Of a DNA stretch of 30,659 bases, positions 1 through 9,106 are shown one piece after another. The stretch's first letter is position 1; every line of letters starts with the position of its first letter. Made by a program: the position numbers and the translations under genes. The notes beneath the pieces are model-generated. The model made no database searches. It saw nothing but the letters and a program-made list of their open reading frames with translations, and was not told where the DNA came from. The stretch is from 66-474 sp035249175 (GTDB lineage: Bacteria; Pseudomonadota; Gammaproteobacteria; Xanthomonadales; Rhodanobacteraceae). The stretch is taken from the NCBI GenBank assembly GCA_035249175.1, contig DATFGT010000056.1, forward strand, positions 1-30,659, given 5' to 3'.

Positions 1-1026
1 CGGCAGCTCCATGCCCTTGGCTTGCTGGATTTCCTTGAAGTTGTCGTAGGTGAGGTCGATGGCGCCGTCGTAGAAGCTGTTCGGCCGCCACTGCACCGTG
101 GCCAGCACGCCGCTGCGCTTCATCATGTCGCTGATGCCGTAGTTCTTCGAGCCACCGACCACGTAGTCGCCATTGGCGTCGGTCGGATAGCCCCAGGGCG
201 CCTGGTGTTCGATCTGCGACGGATTGTGTTCAAGATCCACGCCCAAGGTGACGCCCAGGGTGTGGTCGGCAAACTGGTCGACCCAGACGCCGTTGACGTT
301 GTAACCCTTGTCGCTGACGCCCGGGCCGTCGGCCAGTTGCGACATGCCGTTCCAGATGTAGCGGGCGTTGATCGCCGCCACCGGCGCGGGCTTGTCCAGC
401 GGGCGGATCGTGTGCATGTCCACCGTGCCGGCGAGACCCTGGCCGATCAGATCAGCTTCGGGACTCAAGTGCACCACCACGTTGTCGAACCAGCTCGACG
501 GGTATTGATCGAATTGCACGTCGCGGTTGTTGGAAGTCGAAACCTGTTGGCCGCCGTTGACCAGCGCGGTCGAAAAATCTGGACCCAGGCCATGGATGGA
601 GAGGACCTGCGGGCGACCGTCCACGGTCTGCACCGCCAGGCCGGGCAGTCGGCCCAAAGCGTCCGCGATGCTGACGCCCGGCAGTTTGCCGATCTGCTCG
701 GCCGATACAGCCTCGACGATCGTGTTGGCGTTGCGCTTCAGCGCAGTTGAATTCTCGAGACTGCTGATGAACCCGTTGACCTGCACGGCCTGCAATTTGG
801 TGTATTGCGGCTTTTTGGCCCCTTCCTTCTTCTTGCTTTCCTTCTTGCCCTGCTCGGCAGGCTGCTGCGTACGTGTGCTGGAGGCGGACTGGTCCGCCTG
901 GGATTGAGCCTGGTCCTGTGCACCACTGGCGGGTGCGGTGGCGGCGAAAGCGATGTTGGCGCAGGTGGCGAGGCCGATGCCCGCGGAAATCAGCGCCAGA
1001 GTCATCATGTTGCGTTCGAATTGCAT
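1..1026 (-). CDS. TonB-dependent outer-membrane receptor, N-terminal part (cut by window edge)
   Basis: Reading the minus strand from the ATG at 1026 gives 342 codons with no stop up to base 1, so the C-terminal barrel lies outside the window. A signal peptide is visible (start MQFERNMMTLALISAG, ending near ANIAFA), followed by a Gln/Ser/Lys-rich linker of about 45 residues and a plug domain. Plug hallmarks include IGKLPGVSIADALGRLPG, then SIHGLG and GQGLAGTVDMHTIRPLD. This pattern is typical of the Xanthomonas/Caulobacter class of TonB receptors that import carbohydrates using TonB/ExbBD energy. A GGGGA-like ribosome site precedes the ATG. It is divergent from an alpha-glucosidase, LacI regulator and glucokinase, so malto-oligosaccharide is the likely substrate (inferred from context; the ligand is not readable from this part). 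Confidence 0.93.
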   Translation of the reverse strand, partial: MQFERNMMTLALISAGIGLATCANIAFAATAPASGAQDQAQSQADQSASSTRTQQPAEQGKKESKKKEGAKKPQYTKLQAVQVNGFISSLENSTALKRNANTIVEAVSAEQIGKLPGVSIADALGRLPGLAVQTVDGRPQVLSIHGLGPDFSTALVNGGQQVSTSNNRDVQFDQYPSSWFDNVVVHLSPEADLIGQGLAGTVDMHTIRPLDKPAPVAAINARYIWNGMSQLADGPGVSDKGYNVNGVWVDQFADHTLGVTLGVDLEHNPSQIEHQAPWGYPTDANGDYVVGGSKNYGISDMMKRSGVLATVQWRPNSFYDGAIDLTYDNFKEIQQAKGMELP

Positions 1027-1149
1027 GGTGTCGTCCCCAGTGATGATCATCGTTGTGCGTGCCGCGGGCTGCGCCGCACGTGCGGACTCGCGCACGGGGC
1101 GCGGGGTCGTGTTTGCATGGTAGGGGCCTGCTTTCGCGGCGGAAGCGCG

Positions 1150-1164
1150 GCGCATACGTATTCA
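1150..1164. promoter_or_regulatory. Operator-like site A (receptor side)
   Basis: The sequence GCGCATACGTATTCA has a perfect 8-bp palindromic core ATACGTAT with a central CG, a common layout of LacI-family operators. It lies about 124 bases upstream of the receptor ATG. The same 15 bases occur inverted at 1342-1356. A LacI-type regulator gene lies in the same locus at 3168-4232. Binding is inferred. Confidence 0.55.
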
Positions 1165-1341
1165 TGCCGCAACCACGACAAGGGTGTTGCGATGCAGCAC
1201 GCATTGGTTGGAACCTCTTATGATTCTGACTGCGCTGCGCGAATTTCAGTTTCTGCAACGTGCGACGCGTGCAACGGATGTGCCGCGCGCGTGCATGTGT
1301 CGCGTCCGCGCGGGACTCGCATGACGCACATGCAACATCCG

Positions 1342-1356
1342 TGAATACGTATGCGC
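1342..1356. promoter_or_regulatory. Operator-like site B (alpha-glucosidase side)
   Basis: TGAATACGTATGCGC is the exact reverse complement of site A. It lies about 90 bases before the chosen alpha-glucosidase start, so each site has the same orientation relative to the gene it faces. The core centres are 191 bp apart, which would allow looping between two bound regulators (inference). Confidence 0.55.
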
Positions 1357-1446
1357 GCCCCGATGGGGTGGGTCGCCCCTGACGTTAAGCTGGACGCCGT
1401 TCGCAGCCGACCGCAGAAATCGGTGCGTCGCACTTGGGGTTTCTCG

Positions 1447-3081
1447 ATGTCCGATGTCCAGTGGTGGCGTGGCGCCGTCATCTACCAGATTTACCCGCGC
1501 AGCTTTCTCGACACCGACGGCGATGGCGTGGGCGACCTGCCCGGCATCATCGAACGGCTCGATTACGTGGCGTCGCTGGGCGTTGACGCAGTGTGGATCG
1601 CGCCGTTCTTCAAGTCGCCCATGGCCGATTTCGGTTACGACATCGCCGACTACCGCGCGGTCGATCCGTTGTTCGGCAACCTCGATGACTTCGACCGGCT
1701 GCTGGCGAAGGCGCACGCGCTGGATTTGAAGGTCATGATCGACCAGGTGCTCAGCCACACCTCGGCCGAACACGCATGGTTCCGCGAAAGCCGGCAAAGC
1801 CGCGGCAATCCGAAATCGGACTGGTATGTATGGGCCGATCCGCGCGAGGACGGCACGCCACCCAACAACTGGCTATCGATATTCGGTGGCGCTGCGTGGC
1901 AATGGGAACCGCGCCGCCAGCAGTACTACCTGCACAACTTCCTCACCGAGCAACCCGACCTCAATTTCCACAACCCCGACGTGCGCGCGGCAATGCTGGA
2001 CAACCTGCGCTTCTGGCTCGACCGCGGCGTGGACGGTTTCCGGCTGGACTCGATCAACTTCTGTTTCCACGACGCGCAACTGCGCGATAACCCGCCCAAG
2101 CCGAAGGTCCAACGCGCGGGACGAGGCTTCACCGCCGACAATCCATACGCCTACCAATACCACTACTTCAACAACACCCAACCGGAGAATCTGGCGTTCC
2201 TGGGTGAACTGCGCGCGCTGCTCGATCGCTATCCGGGCGCCACCACGCTTGGGGAAATCGCCTCGGAGGATTCACTGGCGACGATGGCCGAATATACCGC
2301 CGGGCATCGCCTCCACATGGGCTACAGCTTCGAACTGCTCACCGACGATTTCAGCGCCGCCTACATCCGCGACACGGCGCGTGCGCAGGAATCGAAGATG
2401 ACCGAGGGCTGGCCTTGCTGGGCCATTTCCAACCACGACGTCGAACGCGTGCTGTCGCGCTGGGGTGATGGCCATCCTTCGGCGCCGCTGGCCAACCTGC
2501 TGACCGCGATGGTGTGCTCGCTGCGCGGCTCGGTGTGCGTCTACCAGGGCGAGGAACTGGGGTTGACCGAAGCCGAGGTGCCCTTCGAAGCCTTGCAGGA
2601 TCCTTACGGGATCGCGTTCTGGCCGCAGTTCAAGGGGCGGGACGGCTGCCGCACGCCGATGCCATGGACCACTGCCGCGCAGGGCGGCTTCACCACCGGC
2701 GTGCCGTGGTTGCCGGTGCCACAGGAACATCTTGCACTGGCGGTGTCGCAGCAGGAAATCGACGGCGCTTCGACGCTCAATGGTTTCCGCACCTTCATGA
2801 CCTGGCGACGCGCGCATCCGGCACTGCGCACCGGCGCGGTCCATTTTCTGGAAACGCCCGAGCCAGTGCTGGCGTTCACGCGCGAAGCGCCGGGCGAAAC
2901 CCTGCTGGTTGCCTTCAATCTTTCCGACAAGACGACCGAGTTGACGCTGCCCTCCATACCCGGCGCGCAACTGCTGCGCGGTCACGGCTTGCACGAAGGC
3001 ACCCTGGACGGAGAGCAGCTTCGCCTGCCGGGCCATGGCGCGGTATTCGCGTCCGTGGAGGGCGGCGACAAGCCGGGTTGA
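1447..3081 (+). CDS. Alpha-glucosidase, glycoside hydrolase family 13 (GH13_23-like)
   Basis: A 544-residue GH13 enzyme that hydrolyses alpha-glucosidic bonds of maltose and short malto-oligosaccharides to release glucose. The start MSDVQWWRGAVIYQIYPRSF is the usual family N-terminus. A Ca/Mg-type loop DTDGDGVGD is at 22-30. The catalytic triad is visible: nucleophile D201 in DGFRLDS, acid/base E270 in TLGEIASED, and stabiliser D331 in SNHDVERV. The sequence strongly resembles the Halomonas/Xanthomonas alpha-glucosidases of GH13_23 from memory. No signal peptide is seen, so it probably acts in the cytoplasm. The ATG at 1447 is preferred over an in-frame ATG at 1351, because the extra 32 residues are not family-like and that ATG overlaps operator-like site B. 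The LacI regulator and glucokinase follow on the same strand. Confidence 0.95.
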   Translation: MSDVQWWRGAVIYQIYPRSFLDTDGDGVGDLPGIIERLDYVASLGVDAVWIAPFFKSPMADFGYDIADYRAVDPLFGNLDDFDRLLAKAHALDLKVMIDQVLSHTSAEHAWFRESRQSRGNPKSDWYVWADPREDGTPPNNWLSIFGGAAWQWEPRRQQYYLHNFLTEQPDLNFHNPDVRAAMLDNLRFWLDRGVDGFRLDSINFCFHDAQLRDNPPKPKVQRAGRGFTADNPYAYQYHYFNNTQPENLAFLGELRALLDRYPGATTLGEIASEDSLATMAEYTAGHRLHMGYSFELLTDDFSAAYIRDTARAQESKMTEGWPCWAISNHDVERVLSRWGDGHPSAPLANLLTAMVCSLRGSVCVYQGEELGLTEAEVPFEALQDPYGIAFWPQFKGRDGCRTPMPWTTAAQGGFTTGVPWLPVPQEHLALAVSQQEIDGASTLNGFRTFMTWRRAHPALRTGAVHFLETPEPVLAFTREAPGETLLVAFNLSDKTTELTLPSIPGAQLLRGHGLHEGTLDGEQLRLPGHGAVFASVEGGDKPG

Positions 3082-3167
3082 GGGTGCCCGCTCGGCAGCA
3101 TCGCGTGAATTTGGCTAGCATCGTAGCCTGCGATCGTGCGATCGCGGCGCCCGAAGGCCGTCTACGC

Positions 3168-4232
3168 GTGCACAGCAAGAAACGGATCACCTCATTCGAC
3201 ATCGCCGAAAGGGCCGGAGTTTCCCAGGCCACGGTGTCGCGCGCGCTGCGCGGCGACCCCTCGGTAAGCGAGGAGACCCGCAGGCGCGTGGAAGCGGCCG
3301 CGGCGACGCTCAACTACACCGTGGACAAGAACGCGTCGAACCTGCGCGGCCGGCTGACCGGCACGCTCGCGCTGCTGTTCTTCGAGGACCCCACGCCGGA
3401 CGATTCGCACATCAACCCGTTTTTCCTGTCGATGCTGGGCTCGATCACGCGCGCCTGCGCGCGACACGGCTACGACCTGCTGATCTCGTTCCAGGAACTC
3501 TCGCGCGACTGGCACGCCGACTTCGCGGAAAGCAAGAAGGCGGATGGCATCATCCTGCTGGGTTACGGCGATTACCTGACGCACACCAGCAGGCTGGAAA
3601 AACTTCGCGCACGCGGCACCAAACTGGTGAGTTGGGGTGCGGTGATGCCCGACCAGCCCTGCGTCACCATCGGCTGCGACAATTTCAGCGGTGGTCGCAG
3701 CGTCACCGAACACCTGCTGGACCAGGGTTGCCGTCGCATCGCCTTCCTCGGCGACGCGTCGCGGCACTTTCCCGAATTCCAGGAACGCTATCATGGCCAT
3801 CTGCAAGCCTTGCGCACGCGCGGCATCATGCCCGACGACGCGCTGCAGGTGGACGCGGAAAGCTCGCAGCAGGAAGGACGCCGGGCGGCGGAAACCCTGA
3901 TGGCACGCGGCGAATCCTTCGACGCCATTTTCGCGGCAAGTGACCTGATTGCAATCGGCGCGATCGGCGCGCTTTCGGCGCATGGCATCAGCGTGCCCTT
4001 CGAAGTGGCCGTGGCGGGTTACGACGACATCCCGATGGCCAGCTTCGTCAATCCGCCGCTCACCACCGTGCAGCAGGACACCCGGCGCGCCGGTGAAATG
4101 CTGGTGGACAGCCTGCTGCGCCTGATCCACAACGAACCCGTCGAAAGCAGGGTGCTGCCTATGAAACTGATGGTGCGGCGTTCCAGCCTGTGGCAGGACG
4201 TGGCCCACGTCGAACACGCGAACAAGGACTGA
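3168..4232 (+). CDS. LacI-family transcriptional regulator of the sugar locus
   Basis: A regulator of about 354 residues with an N-terminal LacI helix-turn-helix (AGVSQATVSRAL at about 16-27), the hinge region, and a periplasmic-binding-protein-like effector domain running from about residue 60 to the end. Typical effector-domain segments include CDNFSGGRSVTEHL, AASDLIAIGAIGAL and VAGYDDIPMASFVNPPLTTV. The start is probably GTG at 3168, with GAAGG upstream; an in-frame GTG at 3105 would add 21 residues. It lies 86 bases after the alpha-glucosidase and 6 bases before glk, so it is likely part of that operon. By context it should control uptake and use of malto-oligosaccharides, probably through the two 15-bp sites at 1150 and 1342. 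The effector molecule cannot be read from the sequence. Confidence 0.92.
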   Translation: MHSKKRITSFDIAERAGVSQATVSRALRGDPSVSEETRRRVEAAAATLNYTVDKNASNLRGRLTGTLALLFFEDPTPDDSHINPFFLSMLGSITRACARHGYDLLISFQELSRDWHADFAESKKADGIILLGYGDYLTHTSRLEKLRARGTKLVSWGAVMPDQPCVTIGCDNFSGGRSVTEHLLDQGCRRIAFLGDASRHFPEFQERYHGHLQALRTRGIMPDDALQVDAESSQQEGRRAAETLMARGESFDAIFAASDLIAIGAIGALSAHGISVPFEVAVAGYDDIPMASFVNPPLTTVQQDTRRAGEMLVDSLLRLIHNEPVESRVLPMKLMVRRSSLWQDVAHVEHANKD

Positions 4233-4238
4233 GGAAAG

Positions 4239-5216
4239 ATGCAGAAGCTTGCACTGATCGGCGACATCGGCGGCACCAATGCGCGTTTCGCGCTGACCGA
4301 TCTCGCGGCTGACGCGCCGCGGATTCTCAAGGAACAGACGCTCACCGACGCCGGCTTCCACAGCCTGCGGGACGCCGCGCACCACTACCTGGAATCGACC
4401 CACGCCGAACCGGCGCGCGCCGCGCTGGCGGTCGCCTCGCCCATCGAAGGCGACGACATCACCCTCACCAACCGCGACTGGTCCTTCAACCGCAGCACGC
4501 TGCAACATGCACTGCGTCTGGATGACCTGCAACTGATCAACGACTTCGCCGCGATCGCCTGGGCAGCCCCGCATCTCGCCGCCAGTGACCGCATTCCCCT
4601 GCACGGCACGCTGGCGACGCCGCCGAAAGGACCCGTGACCGTGATCGGGGCCGGCACCGGCCTCGGCGTGGCCCTGCTCACGGGCTCTTCCACGCGAGGC
4701 TGGCACGTGGTGCCCACCGAAGGCGGTCACGCCAGCTTCGCGCCCACCGATGACCAAGAGCGTGAGATCGCCGAATGGCTGGGCGTGCGTCACGGACGGG
4801 TTTCCACGGAACGCCTGTTGAGCGGCCACGGCCTGTCGAACCTCGACGCCTGCCTGCGCGGCATCGAGCCGGTCGCCGCGCCGGCGATGCAAACCGGTTC
4901 GCGAAGATCCAAGGACGTGGTCGATGCGGCATTGGCGGGAGAGCCGGACGCCGTGCGCGCGCTGCAGCGTTTCTGCCGGATCTACGGCGCGGTGGCAGGT
5001 GACGCCGCCCTGCTGCACGGCGCGAACACCGTGATGATCGCGGGCGGGGTGGTGCTGCACTTCCTCGACTTCTTCCGCGCCAGCGATTTCATGGACGCCT
5101 TTACCGCCAAGGGCCGCCACGCCGACTACATGCGGCGCATGGCCGTGCAGGTGATCACCCACCCCAATCCCGGCCTGCTGGGCGCCGCGGTTGCGGCGCG
5201 CGCGACTTCGGGCTGA
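4239..5216 (+). CDS. glk: Glucokinase (Glk family)
   Basis: This 325-residue kinase phosphorylates glucose to glucose-6-phosphate with ATP in the cytoplasm. It belongs to the proteobacterial Glk family, not the ROK group. The phosphate-binding loop GDIGGTNARF is at residues 8-17. Further family segments are LINDFAAIAWA, GAGTGLGVALL, TEGGHASFAP and a late glycine-rich stretch IAGGVVLHF. Length is normal for the family. A strong ribosome site (GAGGAAAG) overlaps the end of the LacI gene, giving a 6-base gap and a clear operon link. It would act on glucose released by the upstream alpha-glucosidase. Confidence 0.95.
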   Translation: MQKLALIGDIGGTNARFALTDLAADAPRILKEQTLTDAGFHSLRDAAHHYLESTHAEPARAALAVASPIEGDDITLTNRDWSFNRSTLQHALRLDDLQLINDFAAIAWAAPHLAASDRIPLHGTLATPPKGPVTVIGAGTGLGVALLTGSSTRGWHVVPTEGGHASFAPTDDQEREIAEWLGVRHGRVSTERLLSGHGLSNLDACLRGIEPVAAPAMQTGSRRSKDVVDAALAGEPDAVRALQRFCRIYGAVAGDAALLHGANTVMIAGGVVLHFLDFFRASDFMDAFTAKGRHADYMRRMAVQVITHPNPGLLGAAVAARATSG

Positions 5217-5491
5217 ATCGGCTGCCGCCGGCTTTACGCAATCAGGGTTGACGAAAGGCCACGCGGCGGCTGCGCCGAGGGCAACTATTCATGCCTCGAC
5301 CTGTGGCACGTAACGCCTACGGAAGGCATCGATTTCTGGAATAGCTTTCGCGTACGGCGCGCTGCTGGATCGCCGCATGGGGCGCGCTGAGCACCGTAGG
5401 TCGGGTTGAATCCGGAAACGTGCTTTGGGGAAGGCCCACGCGATACGCCGATGACATTTGGCTTGCGCCGCTAAAATCGGTGTCAGCCCAA
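5217..5491. other. Convergent gap between glk and uvrB, no gene found
   Basis: This stretch contains no supported coding region. Around 5395-5412 it has GTAGGTCGGGTTGAATCC, which resembles one arm of a common proteobacterial interspersed repeat, but I cannot find a clean inverted partner. No strong terminator hairpin with a T-run was seen for either gene. Confidence 0.3.
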
Positions 5492-7558
<2,067 letters not shown>

Positions 7559-7564
7559 CCCGGC

Positions 7565-7570
7565 ATTATA
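7565..7570 (-). promoter_or_regulatory. -10 box (TATAAT) of uvrB, probable leaderless start
   Basis: Minus-strand TATAAT ends six bases before the uvrB ATG, so transcription would begin at or next to the start codon. No good -35 hexamer is present at normal spacing; instead that position is occupied by a perfect palindrome (7579-7599). This may mean a regulator sets promoter activity (inference). Confidence 0.55.
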
Positions 7571-7578
7571 CGTTTGCC

Positions 7579-7599
7579 TGCTGACAACCCTTGTCAGCA
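7579..7599. promoter_or_regulatory. Perfect 9-bp-arm palindrome over the uvrB -35 region
   Basis: The arms TGCTGACAA and TTGTCAGCA flank CCC with no mismatch. The palindrome sits 8 bases upstream of the uvrB -10 box and in the divergent gap shared with the TIR/STAND module. Its place and symmetry suit a dimeric regulator, possibly a damage-response repressor. It does not match the E. coli or Xanthomonas LexA boxes as I know them. No T-run follows, so it is not a plain terminator. Confidence 0.5.
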
Positions 7600-7720
7600 T
7601 TGTCTTTCGCGCCGATTGTCAGGTAACCGCCTGGACCGGCTGCCGAGCCCAATGCGCGACTCCATGCACGCGCCCATCCGCAGGAGTAAGCTCCGCGCGT
7701 CCATTGCGAGGGTTGGCGAA

Positions 7721-9106
7721 ATGACGCTCCCGAACGCTGTCGAGACGCCTCGGAGTTTTGACGAAGACGCATGGGACGACCTCCTCAATTACATCGAGGA
7801 GCACCGAGTCATTCCGATCATCGGCCCCGACCTGTTGCGCGTGCAAACCGACAGCGGCCTGCGCCCCCTGTACGTCTGGCTCGCCGAAAAGCTGGCGGCG
7901 CGGTTGTCGGTCGACACGGCCGAACTGCCACAACCGCTCACGCTCAACGACGTGATGTGTTCCTACCTCGGCCAGCGCGGGCGCCGCGAGGAAGCCTACA
8001 CGCGGCTGCGCTCGATCATGCGCGAAGTGCAATTCGAACCACCCATGCCGCTGCGGCAGCTGGCGCAGATCACCGATTTCGACCTGTTCGTCACGACGAC
8101 GTTCGATCCGCTGCTGGAAAACGCGGTCAACCTGGAGCGCTACGGCGGCCAACCTTCCACCGAAGTGATCGCCTACTCGCCCAACCGCGTCGCCGACCTG
8201 CCGTCCGAACGCGCCGACCTGCGTCGCAGCGTGGTGTACCACTTGCTCGGACGGCTGTCCGCGTCGCCGACCTACGTGTTGTCGGACGAGGACATGCTGG
8301 AGTTCATCTGCGCGCTGCAGTCCGAACACCTGACGCCCGAGAAACTCTTCCACGAGCTCGAGCACAACCATTTGCTGCTGATCGGCAGCGACTTTTCCAA
8401 CTGGCTCGCGCGATTGTTCCTGCGCATGGCCAAGCGCAAGCGCCTTTCCGATCCGCGCGACGTCACCGAAGTGTTCGCGGACGACCACACCGCCAAGGAC
8501 GAACGCCTGGTCGCGTTCCTGCAGCAGGTCAGCGTACGCACGCGCGTGTACGGCGGGGCGGAAGCCTTCGTCGCCGAACTGCACCAGCGCTGGAGCGCGC
8601 GCCAGCGGCCAATGCAAGCGTCACCGACTTCCGGCGCACCGCAACGCTTCCTGCCGCCGGCGCGCGAAATGCCCGAGAACGCGATCTTCATCAGCTACGC
8701 GCGCGAAGACCTGCCCGCGGTGCAACGTTTGAAAGCGGGCATGGATGCAGCGGGGCTCACCACCTGGTTCGACCTCGACCGTCTCGAAGGCGGCGACGAC
8801 TATGATCGCAAGATCCACGCCAACATCGCGCGATGCAGTTTCTTCGTGCCGGTGATTTCGGCCACGACGCAGCGCCGCCACGAAGCCTACTTCCGTCGCG
8901 AATGGAGTTACGCGGTCGATCGGGCGCGCAACATCGCGGAAGGCGCGGTGTTCATCCTGCCGGTGTGCATCGACGACACGCCCGAAGCCACGGCACTGGT
9001 ACCGGAACATTTCAAGGCGGTGCACATGACGCGCCTGGCGGGCGGCGAACCCACGCCGGAATTCCTGCGCCGCCTGCAGGAATTGCTCAGCGGGAGGCGC
9101 GCATGA
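7721..9106 (+). CDS. SIR2-like / TIR two-domain protein (predicted immune effector)
   Basis: A 461-residue protein with two domains. Residues about 20-290 look like the SIR2-like fold of bacterial defence proteins: IIGPDLL (33-39), DFDLFVTTTFDPLLE (119-133), VYHLLG (172-177) and HLLLIGSDFSNWLARLFLR (217-235). Residues about 320-455 are a TIR domain: NAIFISYAREDLPAV (320-334), BB-loop-like DRLEGGDDYDRKI, FFVPVIS, and E394 in FRREWSYA at the usual NADase glutamate position. Two SIR2 catalytic positions look changed (TTT for TTN, L176 for the HG histidine), so the TIR may be the active enzyme (inference). The start at 7721 has GAGGG 8 bases upstream; an earlier in-frame start would overlap uvrB. 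The stop overlaps the next start by ATGA. No signal peptide or membrane segment is seen. Confidence 0.88.
   Translation: MTLPNAVETPRSFDEDAWDDLLNYIEEHRVIPIIGPDLLRVQTDSGLRPLYVWLAEKLAARLSVDTAELPQPLTLNDVMCSYLGQRGRREEAYTRLRSIMREVQFEPPMPLRQLAQITDFDLFVTTTFDPLLENAVNLERYGGQPSTEVIAYSPNRVADLPSERADLRRSVVYHLLGRLSASPTYVLSDEDMLEFICALQSEHLTPEKLFHELEHNHLLLIGSDFSNWLARLFLRMAKRKRLSDPRDVTEVFADDHTAKDERLVAFLQQVSVRTRVYGGAEAFVAELHQRWSARQRPMQASPTSGAPQRFLPPAREMPENAIFISYAREDLPAVQRLKAGMDAAGLTTWFDLDRLEGGDDYDRKIHANIARCSFFVPVISATTQRRHEAYFRREWSYAVDRARNIAEGAVFILPVCIDDTPEATALVPEHFKAVHMTRLAGGEPTPEFLRRLQELLSGRRA

Larger units (their letters stand above)
1027..1446. promoter_or_regulatory. Divergent control region between TonB receptor and alpha-glucosidase
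   Basis: This 420-base gap separates two divergent genes of the sugar locus and holds no convincing gene. It must carry the promoters of both. The clearest signals are two inverted copies of one 15-bp sequence with an ATACGTAT core, listed separately. A direct repeat of TGCAACG lies between them near 1254-1275. I could not assign convincing -35/-10 pairs for either gene. Confidence 0.7.

Noticed and set aside
1351..1446. Upstream in-frame ATG for the alpha-glucosidase
   Set aside because: The 32 extra residues are not family-like, and the ATG is inside operator-like site B.
3192..5162. 656-codon open frame on the minus strand
   Set aside because: It is antisense to the LacI regulator and glucokinase, which are clear families. 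Its product is His/Arg/Gly-rich with no domain, as expected from GC-rich third positions.
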